Both the position numbers and the translations under genes were made by a program. A stretch of DNA of 64,000 bases from Halodesulfovibrio sp. (GTDB lineage Bacteria; Desulfobacterota; Desulfovibrionia; Desulfovibrionales; Desulfovibrionaceae): assembly GCF_015482765.1 (NCBI RefSeq), contig NZ_JADMLB010000051.1, positions 1 to 64,000 of the forward strand, in the 5' to 3' direction. Shown here in pieces: positions 16,627 through 24,808 of this stretch. Position 1 is the stretch's first letter. Every line of letters begins with the position of its first letter. The notes under the pieces were generated by a model, which did not search any database, was not told where the DNA came from, and worked only from the letters and a program-made list of their open reading frames with translations.

Positions 16627-17510
16627 TTCTTACCTCCAGCCTCCAAAGTAATCTTTGTGCAATATGCGGCCTCATTCCCCTGTGTCATAATGTCCGCGGC
16701 AGGAGAGGAAATCTCTACGCGGGAAACACCAGCAATATGCAACGCCGCGTCAATACCTGATTTTGCAATGCACGTACCAAGACAATGGCTCTCTTCAACG
16801 TATCGTTCCAAATTTTTACGCGCTTCAGCGAGCACCTTTTCTGCGGACGGCCCCGGAAGAATGGTCAGCGCAGCGTTAACTTCATATTCCCGAACATTAG
16901 CGGGAAGCACTTTCAGTTGATCCGTAAAAGGTCGAACTTCCTTAGAAAAAACTTTGGAAACTGCATCCAAAAGCGCTTGATTGGGAGTGCCGTTACCTTC
17001 CTTTCCAAGGATATACAGCTCTACTTCCACTGGTGCCGGAGAGTGAGGATGTGCATCCTTAACTCCTACAACGGATAACGCGTGAAAGATGTACGCTCCT
17101 TCAGGACCTGCAGTGCTGAACCCTTCTGGTGCCATAACAATACGTTTTCGATACTCATCATCTGATTCGTATGCAGGCGGCCTAGGTGGATATGCATCCG
17201 GATCACCTGCATCTAATAATTTACGTTCCAATGGAATTGACGCTGCCAGGTGATCAAGATCTGTACCGGTAGCATATGCAACCAGCACGGCCTGAGCTGC
17301 CTCATTAATCCGCTGACGCAACAAGAGTTCCCTGTACGCATTTGCTTCAAAGATCTTGTAAACAGGATCAGAAGCTAATGGAGCCGTAAAATTCGGGTCC
17401 AGCTCTTCATGATACGCAATAAGCTCTTTAAGAATTTGCTCAACGCTCAGAGACTCAATGATCTCTGGAGGCGCGAGACGTGAAAGGTTGATCGCATTAA
17501 ATGCACTCAT
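16623..17510 (-). CDS. P2 gpJ-like baseplate protein
   Basis: The 295-residue product belongs to the baseplate J / gp47 family: INLSRLAPPEIIESLSVEQI, TGTDLDHLAASIPLERKLLD, YRKRIVMAPEGFSTAGPEGA. It forms the wedge that contacts the fibres. It overlaps gpW by 4 bases. Confidence 0.94.
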   Translation of the reverse strand: MSAFNAINLSRLAPPEIIESLSVEQILKELIAYHEELDPNFTAPLASDPVYKIFEANAYRELLLRQRINEAAQAVLVAYATGTDLDHLAASIPLERKLLDAGDPDAYPPRPPAYESDDEYRKRIVMAPEGFSTAGPEGAYIFHALSVVGVKDAHPHSPAPVEVELYILGKEGNGTPNQALLDAVSKVFSKEVRPFTDQLKVLPANVREYEVNAALTILPGPSAEKVLAEARKNLERYVEESHCLGTCIAKSGIDAALHIAGVSRVEISSPAADIMTQGNEAAYCTKITLEAGGKK

Positions 17511-17845
17511 TGTACTTCTACTCCCTCAAGCGTGATCTTTTTGCCATCCGGCAGGTATTCGCCTTCCAGATCCAGAGACAAAACCCCGTTCGTTGCAGAA
17601 GCAATACGCACGCTTGTCAGTTTGAAACGCGGCTCCCAGCGACTAAGCGCTTCAGCCGTTGCCGCGTAAAATTCAAGAGAAGTTTCAGCATTAACCGGCG
17701 CATCAATTAAAGACGGCAACTTGGAACCGTATTCCCGATTCAAAACACGGGTTCCGATTCGAGTTGACAGAATATCGACAATTGACTGTCGAAGATGCGC
17801 TATGCCGGAGAGTCGCTCTCCGTTTTTTTTATTAATACCGTTCAT
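17507..17845 (-). CDS. P2 gpW-like baseplate protein (gp25-like)
   Basis: The 112-residue product has the gp25-like lysozyme fold: LSGIAHLRQSIVDILSTRIG, then TRVLNREYGSKLP. I chose the ATG at 17845 because the family begins near there; a TTG at 17881 would add 12 residues and also has no ribosome site. No Shine-Dalgarno is visible before 17845. An 18-bp motif shared with the first tail transcription unit lies 32 bases upstream (17877-17894), so the message may be nearly leaderless. Confidence 0.88.
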   Translation of the reverse strand: MNGINKKNGERLSGIAHLRQSIVDILSTRIGTRVLNREYGSKLPSLIDAPVNAETSLEFYAATAEALSRWEPRFKLTSVRIASATNGVLSLDLEGEYLPDGKKITLEGVEVQ

Positions 17846-18084
17846 GAGTGCAAAATAGCGATATTCAAATTGTAATTCCAATGCAGTTTGTGACGTTTAC
17901 ATATTTTTTTAATTTTCTATTTTCACTTTGAATAAATATGAAACACTTCTGACTACAATTTTAAATCAAAAAAAGAACGACGCTGAAAAGTTACATCAAC
18001 TTAACAGCGCCAAAATACTTCGCCACATTGCTATATTACTAAATGCTACATACAAATTTTATCTATATATGAACATCACTACTC
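17846..18084. other. AT-rich 239-bp gap between gpV and gpW
   Basis: P2 has no such gap here. It is markedly AT-rich compared with the tail genes and contains no convincing frame. Its left edge holds the 18-bp motif (17877-17894). It could carry an internal late promoter or be scar DNA from a lost gene. Confidence 0.6.
17877..17894 (-). promoter_or_regulatory. 18-bp shared motif, copy 2 (before gpW)
   Basis: TCCAATGCAGTTTGTGAC (plus-strand reading) is identical to 19462-19479. Both copies lie upstream of a minus-strand tail transcription unit in the same orientation, with similar flanking sequence. This is a candidate binding site of the locus activator (Mor-like or zinc-ribbon protein). The role is inferred. 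Confidence 0.5.
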
Positions 18085-18765
18085 TTAACTTGGTGAGCCA
18101 GTCCCTCCTTCCCTACAAGAATGAGCATGACTGTTTAAAGAAACTCGAGCCACGACATCATTATCCGTCGTAATTGAATCAGTTGCGTGCAATGAACCAT
18201 TAAAGCGGGCGTTGCCCCCATTACTGCCGCCACCTTGAGACAAGGTACCGTTAATTGTCGTTTGTCCGTTCAGAACAATAGTACCTGCTGTAATTGTTAC
18301 TGATGACCCTGCGGTCACCTCCACGGCACTCCCCGCAGAGGCAGAAATATTTTTTCCGGCTTCTGCTTGAATATCACCTGCCGCAATCACAGAGACATCT
18401 CCTTTGATGTCAGCAGTTAACACATGCGCCGCCCTGTCGTACTGTACAAAAGAACCATCTTTATAAACAGTCTTCTGAACATTCGGACTATGCTCCGGTG
18501 CCGGATACTTAGCCTGATTCAGCACCCCAACGATAATACCGCAGATCTGCCCCGGAGGAGTGATCACAAAAACCTGCTCCCCCACTTCCAAAGAATCATA
18601 GGTACGGTTTCCCGCTGCCCGTGTTGTAAGCCACGGCAAATAATCAGTAACAACTGAGCCGAACTCAACCCGAGCAGTGTTCGTGGTGTAGTCAACAGAA
18701 TGAACCGTTCCGACACGGGCAAGGCAATTCAGCTGCCTGTTCATCTCTGCAATCTGAAAACTCAT
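18085..18765 (-). CDS. P2 gpV-like tail spike / baseplate puncturing protein
   Basis: The 226-residue product forms the membrane-piercing spike. An N-terminal OB-fold (RVGTVHSVDYTTNTARVEFG, then VFVITPPGQICGIIVG) is followed by a repetitive beta-helix (ADIKGDVSVIAAGDIQAEAG) and a C-terminal SHAHS carrying the HxH iron-binding tip motif of gpV-type spikes. It starts at the stop of the gp37-like gene (1-base overlap). Confidence 0.93.
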   Translation of the reverse strand: MSFQIAEMNRQLNCLARVGTVHSVDYTTNTARVEFGSVVTDYLPWLTTRAAGNRTYDSLEVGEQVFVITPPGQICGIIVGVLNQAKYPAPEHSPNVQKTVYKDGSFVQYDRAAHVLTADIKGDVSVIAAGDIQAEAGKNISASAGSAVEVTAGSSVTITAGTIVLNGQTTINGTLSQGGGSNGGNARFNGSLHATDSITTDNDVVARVSLNSHAHSCREGGTGSPS

Positions 18766-19343
18766 TATTCCTCCACAGGGTACACTTTTGTGTACTTATC
18801 CAGATGCTTCAAACCGATCTCCGGCGCCATAGAAAGAAACACCGTATCCGGCGTAACAAACTCTTCGCCATCTGATCTAATGCAGATAGAAACCTGAAAT
18901 GTCAGCAACCAGGGAGATAATGACGCGAACTTAGGGAACGCGGTATCAACGCATGCTTTTACAAACCGTGCCCCCTGCATTGAAAGACCAAACCTGTTGC
19001 CATCAATAAATAACGCAAGCTTTGCGACAAGATCACGAATGGCTCGCTCTTTCCCTTCGCCTGTAGAACCACCAAACACCCGCGCCTCAAAATCTAACGT
19101 TACAAGAAGACGCTCCGCACCAGTATCAGCACTATGTGCGAACGACGGCATAGTCAGCAAAAAAGCCGGAACCGGACACGGAAAATCGCCGCTGTCTGGA
19201 AGCTCTGTGTAATCTTCAACCGTTACCAATTCAGGAAACGCTTCTTTCACAGCTGTAAGCACATGCGCATGCACATCTGAAACAGACACTGTCTGCCCAC
19301 TGCTTTGACTCTGTACATCTTGAGTCATCATATCTTTTTCCAT
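18765..19343 (-). CDS. Mu gp37-like / tail completion-type protein
   Basis: 192 residues, first gene of the tail operon. The middle (LVTLDFEARVFGGSTGEGKE, RAIRDLVAKLALFIDGN) resembles phage proteins of the Mu gp37 or tail-completion type that terminate the tail tube. The start is either 19343 (GAGG site) or the ATG at 19331. Assignment to an exact family is uncertain. Confidence 0.6.
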   Translation of the reverse strand: MEKDMMTQDVQSQSSGQTVSVSDVHAHVLTAVKEAFPELVTVEDYTELPDSGDFPCPVPAFLLTMPSFAHSADTGAERLLVTLDFEARVFGGSTGEGKERAIRDLVAKLALFIDGNRFGLSMQGARFVKACVDTAFPKFASLSPWLLTFQVSICIRSDGEEFVTPDTVFLSMAPEIGLKHLDKYTKVYPVEE

Positions 19344-19373
19344 ACTTCTGTTACCTCAGCACAAGCAGTCGTT

Positions 19374-19416
19374 AATAAAAAAGGCTACAGACACACAAAG
19401 CATGTCCATAGCCTTT
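19374..19416 (-). terminator. Leader terminator ahead of the tail operon
   Basis: On the minus strand AAGGCTA and TAGCCTT pair, with a further 4-bp inner stem, followed by TTTTTATT. It lies between the 18-bp motif (19462) and the first tail gene (19343). It may end the activator transcript, or act as an attenuator if the late promoter starts at about 19430. Confidence 0.6.
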
Positions 19417-19461
19417 CATCACCTGTGTATAGGCAGTAACTACATAGCAATGCAAAACACA

Positions 19462-19479
19462 TCCAATGCAGTTTGTGAC
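19462..19479 (-). promoter_or_regulatory. 18-bp shared motif, copy 1 (before the tail operon)
   Basis: Identical to 17877-17894. On the minus strand it is followed about 14 bases later by GCTATGTAG, a possible -10 region. Mor/C-type activators bind just upstream of a weak -10, which fits this spacing. It lies 28 bases past the stop of the Mor-like gene. Confidence 0.5.
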
Positions 19480-19506
19480 CTCCTACACATTTTATACAAT
19501 CAATTC

Positions 19507-19929
19507 TTATGCATTACCTGAGGTATAATATCCATCAGACATAACAGCACGCTGAGAATGCATCCAACGGCTGTATACCATCTTTACTGCAGAAACAGTC
19601 ATTCCAAGAGCCTCCGCAATATCTTGATACCGAAGCCCCTTCTGGCGCATTGCAATAATCTTCTTATTACGCTCCAGTTTAATTAGGCTTGAGCACCGTG
19701 GAATCGTCAACGGCTCTCCTGCATACTCACGGGCAAGCTTATACGCAGCCTGCTCACCAATGGTTTTTACCAACCAATGCGAAGAGTGCATATTATCCGG
19801 CCTTGGAACATAGAGACTCCGGCATCCCGTTTCCCGTTTCCCTTTCACTAGTTCCAACGTCTTTTCTACACCGATAACTTCTGCAATTTCCTGTGCTGTC
19901 GGTGGCAGCGCATCATTTTGAATCTGCAT
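19507..19929 (-). CDS. Mor-family transcription activator (Mu Mor/C-like)
   Basis: The 140-residue product has the Mor dimerisation part (LPPTAQEIAEVIGVEKTLEL, CRSLYVPRPDN) and a C-terminal helix-turn-helix (KGLRYQDIAEALGMTVSAVK). In Mu, Mor and C switch on middle and late genes. Its place just upstream of the tail operon and the two matching 18-bp sites make it the likely activator of tailocin synthesis. Confidence 0.87.
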   Translation of the reverse strand: MQIQNDALPPTAQEIAEVIGVEKTLELVKGKRETGCRSLYVPRPDNMHSSHWLVKTIGEQAAYKLAREYAGEPLTIPRCSSLIKLERNKKIIAMRQKGLRYQDIAEALGMTVSAVKMVYSRWMHSQRAVMSDGYYTSGNA

Positions 19930-19969
19930 ACGTACCTCTACTTACGTTCATCAACCATTTCTGCGACGA

Positions 19970-19996
19970 CAGGAACACAGGGCTGCTGTGTTCCTG
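19970..19996. promoter_or_regulatory. Perfect 11-bp hairpin upstream of the Mor-like gene
   Basis: CAGGAACACAG and CTGTGTTCCTG flank loop GGCTG. There is no T-run on either side, so it is not an ordinary terminator. It lies in the leader between the small gene at 20174 and the Mor-like gene and may act as an operator or a translational control hairpin. Confidence 0.5.
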
Positions 19997-20173
19997 CACT
20001 ATCAATCAACCGTCACGCCCGATACTGTTTTTTGAAAAGCGCCCCTTTCAAACACGTACCGCTTTCGATTGATCAACCGCATCCACCGGATTCCACGCCC
20101 ACCGGTGAATCAGAACATACACACATAGCTACAATGCACAGTCAGTAACCATCCTGTCCGTGCACCATCAAAA

Positions 20174-20383
20174 CTATGCGTGCCCTACAACCTGATGTAC
20201 GGATTTCTTTCGTTCTCTGCGAACAACATCATCACTGATGTTCGCAGTCTGCCGCTGGAAATCATCAAACCCGGGAACCACGTATCCGGCAGCAGTAAGC
20301 CGCACTGCGGACTCGTATGCTTTCATGCCGAGACGAAGCCCGACAGAAATAAGTTTGATTGTTTCCTCTGCATGTACGTTCAT
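20174..20383 (-). CDS. Small unknown protein, KAYESA family (copy 1)
   Basis: 69 residues. ETIKLISVGLRLGMKAYESA and AGYVVPGFDDF match the 75-residue gene at 30268-30495, so the two are paralogues. AAGGGG precedes the start. It is the gene immediately upstream of the Mor-like activator on the same strand. No membrane segment; function unknown. Confidence 0.7.
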   Translation of the reverse strand: MNVHAEETIKLISVGLRLGMKAYESAVRLTAAGYVVPGFDDFQRQTANISDDVVRRERKKSVHQVVGHA

Positions 20384-20792
20384 AGACTTACCCCTTTACT
20401 TGTTTAATCAGGCACACGCGAAAAATGCGCTGTGCCGTCGCTAAGCCGCATCAACTCGGCTATACGTTTACAAGTAACAAAATCCTGATTTCAAATACAC
20501 ACACATGATATGGAACGTTCACTTTGTACATACTCAACACAATATTCTGCGCAATCGATACAGCAAAAAAATAGCTTCACTCTTCTTTGTTATTTTGCTG
20601 AATAACTAAGCAACAAGTACACTGCATCTTCAAAAATCATCTTGCCTGTTTGATACAATCAAAAGCCCAGCGCTAGGCTCGATTCTGCTATCAATAAGAA
20701 AACACTACTTTTCTCCAATTTGACTATTCACACAAAATACTTTTTATCCTATAACCCGTCCTCGCTATTGAATAGACATTCAGGAGAAAACC
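20384..20792. other. 409-bp intergenic region between divergent genes
   Basis: AT-rich, no convincing gene. A TTGACT at about 20718 followed by TATCCT some 19 bases on may be a weak promoter for the PH-domain gene. No strong palindromes seen. Confidence 0.4.
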
Positions 20793-21170
20793 ATGGGACT
20801 CTTTGACGCCATCCTCGGCAACGCCTCTGAAGTAGAAGCACACAAAATTACTAAAAAAATTGAACCTATTATGTTTGACGGCGAAGTCATTGAACGCGCT
20901 TTTAAAGTAGTGCGCGACATGTACGTTTTCACAAACGCCCGCCTCATTCTTATAGATAAACAGGGGATGACTGGTAAAAAAGTCAGCTACCTGACCATCC
21001 CGTACAAATCCATCAGCACATTCTCAGTTGAAACAGCGGGACATTTCGATATGGATTCTGAGCTCAGCCTTTGGGTTTCCGGCCGCAAAGAGCCTATTAA
21101 AAAAGAACTCGCAAAAGGCTGCGATATTGTGGGAATCCAAAAGACTCTTGCACGAAAAATACTGTCATAG
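20793..21170 (+). CDS. Bacterial PH-domain protein
   Basis: The 125-residue product looks like a single bacterial pleckstrin-homology domain: FDGEVIERAFKVVRDMYVFT, NARLILIDKQGMTGKKVSYL, PYKSISTFSVETAGHFDMDS, then a C-terminal helix. Such stand-alone PH proteins (bPH_5/DUF1696-like) form rings; their role is unknown. CAGGAG precedes the start. It is transcribed against the tail genes, as cargo would be. Confidence 0.85.
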   Translation: MGLFDAILGNASEVEAHKITKKIEPIMFDGEVIERAFKVVRDMYVFTNARLILIDKQGMTGKKVSYLTIPYKSISTFSVETAGHFDMDSELSLWVSGRKEPIKKELAKGCDIVGIQKTLARKILS

Positions 21171-21183
21171 CCATACAATGCAA

Positions 21184-21227
21184 ACAAAAGCCCCGCAGTT
21201 GGAATTTTTCAACTGCGGGGCTTTTGT
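21184..21227. terminator. Bidirectional terminator after the PH-domain gene
   Basis: An 18-bp perfect stem (ACAAAAGCCCCGCAGTTG and its complement) with an AT loop. Flanking A and T runs allow action in both directions. Confidence 0.9.
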
Positions 21228-21521
21228 TGTATTTACACTTTAGCCGTTACAACACACTCTAAAGTTTTATTGTAATATTTTAACACAATGAACAACGTTC
21301 ACACAAAACACTGCATAACACATCGAAAATACATTTACTTTTTCTAAAACTGTTTACGTCTCCTTAACCAGACATATGGTTATTATTCTTCATCAACACA
21401 GACACGGAATAGACACTGCACAACATACCTATTCATGATGCAATACCCCCTCTATTGCTTATGATATTGTGCATATTTTCAGACACACTACGCATTATGA
21501 TGAAGGATTACAGGAGGAAAA

Positions 21522-22034
21522 ATGTTTTCCTATGCTCGTTTGTGCATCACAGCACTTCTTATTGTCGCACTTACAGGTTGTGCATCTATTGTCAGCGAAA
21601 GCGAATACCCAGTCAATTTCACCAGCACAACAAACAACGTCAGCTTTGTCATCACTGATGCAGATGGCAAAGTTGTTTATCAGGGTATTCCACCTACCAC
21701 CGTTACATTAAAAGCAGACAACGGTTACTTCTCAAAAGCAAAATACAGAGTAAAATGGACCTACGCCGACGGAAAGGTAAAAGAAACCATGCTCACGGCC
21801 AGCATAGACAGCTGGTACTTTGGTAACGCCTTCTTTTTAGCCGGCGGGTTGATCGGTGTGCTTATAGTCGACCCGCTTACCGGAGCCATGTGGAAACTAC
21901 CTAAAGCATACAACGATACGTACGCAACAGTAGTGAAACAAGTTGAAGGAAACAAAAAAGAGCAACAAGTAAGCTTTGTAAACATTGAATCCATCCCGAT
22001 GGAACAACGAAGCAAACTTGTGCCTGTAATGTAG
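21522..22034 (+). CDS. Lipoprotein with glycine-rich hydrophobic segment
   Basis: The 170-residue product has a lipobox (ALTGC) near residue 20. It then shows a small beta domain with the GIPPTTVTLKADNGYFSKA pattern and a hydrophobic WYFGNAFFLAGGLIGVLIVD segment ending in DPLTGAMWKLP, common to a widespread family of small envelope lipoproteins of unknown function. ACAGGAGG precedes the start. Confidence 0.75.
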   Translation: MFSYARLCITALLIVALTGCASIVSESEYPVNFTSTTNNVSFVITDADGKVVYQGIPPTTVTLKADNGYFSKAKYRVKWTYADGKVKETMLTASIDSWYFGNAFFLAGGLIGVLIVDPLTGAMWKLPKAYNDTYATVVKQVEGNKKEQQVSFVNIESIPMEQRSKLVPVM

Positions 22035-22047
22035 AGGCTCCATTGTA

Positions 22048-22078
22048 AAAGCGCTCTGGCAACAGAGCGCTTTCTTTA
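22048..22078 (+). terminator. Intrinsic terminator
   Basis: Perfect 11-bp stem AAAGCGCTCTG/CAGAGCGCTTT with loop GCAA, then TTCTTT. Ends the lipoprotein gene; it may also serve the converging HNH gene. Confidence 0.85.
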
Positions 22079-22105
22079 TATCATCATTTTCTATTAAACA
22101 GTCGG

Positions 22106-22750
22106 TTACCCACTCTGCTCTTCATCGATAACAAGCCCCTGCCGCTGAATCTCGTACCAGATGAACGGGGCATAGCGAGCGATCTCTGCATTCGTCAAAG
22201 CATCTTCCCGACTGCGGTCACTGTAACGCGCGTAATACTCCGCCCGTTCAATGTCATAAATTTCTTTATCCAGACTCAATGCATCCAAAATTTCGTACGC
22301 TTCATCTTCCTGCTCAAAAGTCAGATCTTCAGAAACCGCAATCATGCCGGTATCCAGCATCAGTTCAAAAGGATAAAAGTCCAGATCATAAGGGCAGGTC
22401 AATTTTTCCTGTCCGCGTGTGGAATTAACCCGCCTGTCGGCAAGCAGATAATTATCCCACTCATAGGCAAGCCATGCATCCTGCGCCTTCGGGACAAAAT
22501 GCTCCACACTGCCTTCACGGTTTCCGGAACCGTCAACATCAGGATTTAAATAAACAGCAAGATACGCGCAGATATCGTGATAACTGGCATGCAGCATAGG
22601 AATAGCCCTGCTCCAGTACCGTCGCCACGAAAAATTTGCAGGAGGAGGATCGCCCTGTTTTACGCGGTGCCGTTCTAAAAACCGTCTCCCCGGTTGCCGA
22701 ACCCGTTTATCAAAGTTGGCCGGTTCCGGAGCAAGAGTCACTGGAATCAT
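22106..22750 (-). CDS. HNH-nuclease-like partner of the AAA ATPase (PtuB-like)
   Basis: The 214-residue product has an HNH-type core: SVEHFVPKAQDAWLAYEWDN with the first His, then NYLLADRRVNSTRG, and a PYDLDFYPFELML segment like the VLDPF part of this nuclease group. The usual zinc cysteines are not seen, so catalysis needs checking. Its start overlaps the ATPase stop by 4 bases (ATGA), so the two are translationally coupled. An ATPase with an HNH partner is the layout of Septu (PtuA/PtuB) and of retron Ec78 effectors. Confidence 0.6.
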   Translation of the reverse strand: MIPVTLAPEPANFDKRVRQPGRRFLERHRVKQGDPPPANFSWRRYWSRAIPMLHASYHDICAYLAVYLNPDVDGSGNREGSVEHFVPKAQDAWLAYEWDNYLLADRRVNSTRGQEKLTCPYDLDFYPFELMLDTGMIAVSEDLTFEQEDEAYEILDALSLDKEIYDIERAEYYARYSDRSREDALTNAEIARYAPFIWYEIQRQGLVIDEEQSG

Positions 22751-24099
22751 AAATTCCAGCCTCGTTTCTCAGCACGGGTCAGCCAAAACGACCAGAACGG
22801 ATCTGCCTGATGCAAGGCAGCAACCAGCTTTTTATGCACCTTACGCGCCTCTTCCTCACTCACCCTGTTGCGCACTGCAAGCCGTGCTTCTTTAATAGCT
22901 TCTTCCCGCTGTTCCGAAGAATCGGTCTCCAACCCGAATACAGGGCTGGTCAACCAAGCTGCGGATGATCCACGGCGTACCCATTCTTCTTTTTTCAGCT
23001 CTATCTCACACTTTTCCTTGTTCATATCGAAAGAGTACAAAGCATCCTGTGCTTCATCAAACAACGGATCAAGCGACGCAAGAACAAGCGGGGAATGAGT
23101 CGTACAGATAAGCTGTGTAGACACGTCATAGTCCGTAAGCAAATCCCCCATAACAGACTCAAGCGACTTCAAAATACTCCGCTGCCATTGCGGGTGCAGG
23201 TGAGATTCCACCTCATCCACCATGAGCACAATCTTTGTAGCCGGAGTCATTTTGTACTTTTGACACAACTCAATGTGCTCATTCCATGCCCATGTCATGG
23301 CATACAACAGCGATAAAATTTTACGGATTCCGGCAGAAGCATAGATCAACGGAGTTTCTTTGCCGAACTCAGATTTTATGGTCGGGAATTTACGGCTGTC
23401 ATCAGCCTTTACTCTACGCAGACTGCCGATAGAGAACGGCTCACCCTTTGGAGAAAGATGACGCACACCGTTCTTTAAACATTCATATGCAAAGCTGCCT
23501 TCACGCTGCCAGTCCCCCCAGTCGGCAATCAGTCCGTTAAATTCCTGCCGACGGCGCTTCTGCACGCCGTTCCAAAGCTCTGCCTGTGAATAGATTCTGG
23601 TTGTCTGCTGCGTAAACGAGATACTTACATTCTCATAATGACGCGAACGCTCCTGCACCAAGGCTCTGGCAAATTCATCCGCCTGTGCCTTTACCGGATC
23701 ATACATGGCAACTGTGCCGTCATACTTCATGTACAATACAATAGCACTGCTCGGAGAATTGCCTTCAATAATCGGGGTATCTTTGTTCGAGTTACAGCTC
23801 CACACCTGCCCGAGGCGCTGAAAAACGTACTGCTGGATCACAGCATCTTTGTTGATGGAATCAAACTGTCCCAAAATTGCAGGTTCAGGCTGATCAATGT
23901 TGTTGTAGGAAGCAGTAATAAGAGACTCCGGCATAGCCATTTCGCCCGCCCATTCTTTGGTGAGCATCCACCATGCCACATCCAGAACAAAACTCTTTCC
24001 CAAGCCATTGTCGCCCGTAAAAACGGTGAGCCTGTCTCCGAACTCTATTTCCAGATGCTCAGAAGGCCCGACGTTGTTCAACTCAAGAGTTTTGATCAT
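22747..24099 (-). CDS. AAA ATPase of SMC/OLD type (PtuA-like)
   Basis: The 450-residue product has Walker A TGDNGLGKSFVLD (about 29-41), a long insertion, signature region, Walker B with EVESHLHPQWQRS (VLMVDEVE) near 290, and the switch His in CTTHSPLVLASLDP. This is the AAA_15/AAA_21 architecture found in many anti-phage systems. It precedes and is coupled to the HNH-like gene. GGAG lies before the start. No retron RT or Toprim domain is present. Confidence 0.85.
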   Translation of the reverse strand: MIKTLELNNVGPSEHLEIEFGDRLTVFTGDNGLGKSFVLDVAWWMLTKEWAGEMAMPESLITASYNNIDQPEPAILGQFDSINKDAVIQQYVFQRLGQVWSCNSNKDTPIIEGNSPSSAIVLYMKYDGTVAMYDPVKAQADEFARALVQERSRHYENVSISFTQQTTRIYSQAELWNGVQKRRRQEFNGLIADWGDWQREGSFAYECLKNGVRHLSPKGEPFSIGSLRRVKADDSRKFPTIKSEFGKETPLIYASAGIRKILSLLYAMTWAWNEHIELCQKYKMTPATKIVLMVDEVESHLHPQWQRSILKSLESVMGDLLTDYDVSTQLICTTHSPLVLASLDPLFDEAQDALYSFDMNKEKCEIELKKEEWVRRGSSAAWLTSPVFGLETDSSEQREEAIKEARLAVRNRVSEEEARKVHKKLVAALHQADPFWSFWLTRAEKRGWNL

Positions 24100-24305
24100 T
24101 ACTGTCTCCGTAAAAAAGTATATCCGGCGCAGATCGCGCTTATAAACCAGTTTGTTATGACTACTATAGTCCAGTTCATCATTTTTCTCCAGTCACGGAA
24201 CAACAGGTTCCTGCACAAAACAATACCGCCAACACCTTTTCTGGGCTACGATAACAAGACACACAGTAATTTTATGCAACCTTAGGCACTCATGCAGGAA
24301 ATCAT

Positions 24306-24710
24306 ATGGAAAACCTTACTCCACAAGAAGTTTTTGACCTGATAGCTCAAGATTTCGGAAGTCACATACGGCTTACAGAGGTGGATTACGCCCTGTGTGC
24401 CGAACGTACCAAGAAATTCAAAGAGCTGCCGCAAGAAGAACGACTGTGCGCTCATCTATGCTTCCTGCGCTATGAAGGACAATGCGGCGCACACAAAACA
24501 GGCAGGATCGCCTATCTTCTTAATCCGGATCACGAGGCAACGTTCGAAGTAACCCTGCGCGTTCACGTATGCATCAACGACCAAAGAACAACGCGCGAAG
24601 TGCTGCTCAGAGTACCGCCGGTAACAAAGCTGGGGCTGAGCTGCACAAAAACATTCACACGCCCCGAGGCAACGCTGTGCTTCACCATTCTTGAAGAAAA
24701 AATAGTGTAA
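24306..24710 (+). CDS. Unknown cytoplasmic protein
   Basis: 134 residues with several cysteines (CAERTKKF, ERLCAHLCFLRYEGQCG, SCTKTF). The first half is helical, the second beta. CAGGAAAT precedes the start. It diverges from the ATPase-HNH pair across a 206-bp gap and has its own terminator, so it looks like separate cargo. Not recognised. Confidence 0.6.
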   Translation: MENLTPQEVFDLIAQDFGSHIRLTEVDYALCAERTKKFKELPQEERLCAHLCFLRYEGQCGAHKTGRIAYLLNPDHEATFEVTLRVHVCINDQRTTREVLLRVPPVTKLGLSCTKTFTRPEATLCFTILEEKIV

Positions 24711-24720
24711 CAACTAACCA

Positions 24721-24755
24721 AAGCCCCCGAAACATACTGTAACGGGGGCTTTTTC
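24721..24755. terminator. Intrinsic terminator
   Basis: Stem AAGCCCCCG/CGGGGGCTT followed by T-run. Ends the gene at 24306 and lies between converging genes. Confidence 0.85.
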
Positions 24756-24808
24756 TGTCGTTATCTCACCGGGCAGAACATCCGCCTACAGTGATATTGT
24801 ATTCAAAA

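Noticed and set aside
5943-19929. Complete P2-like or Mu-like prophage
   Set aside because: No head, terminase, integrase or transposase genes were found in the locus, so a full phage is not supported.
22106-24305. Retron (Ec78-type) reading of the ATPase-HNH pair
   Set aside because: No reverse transcriptase gene is adjacent and no msr/msd-like structure was seen in the 206-bp gap before 24306.
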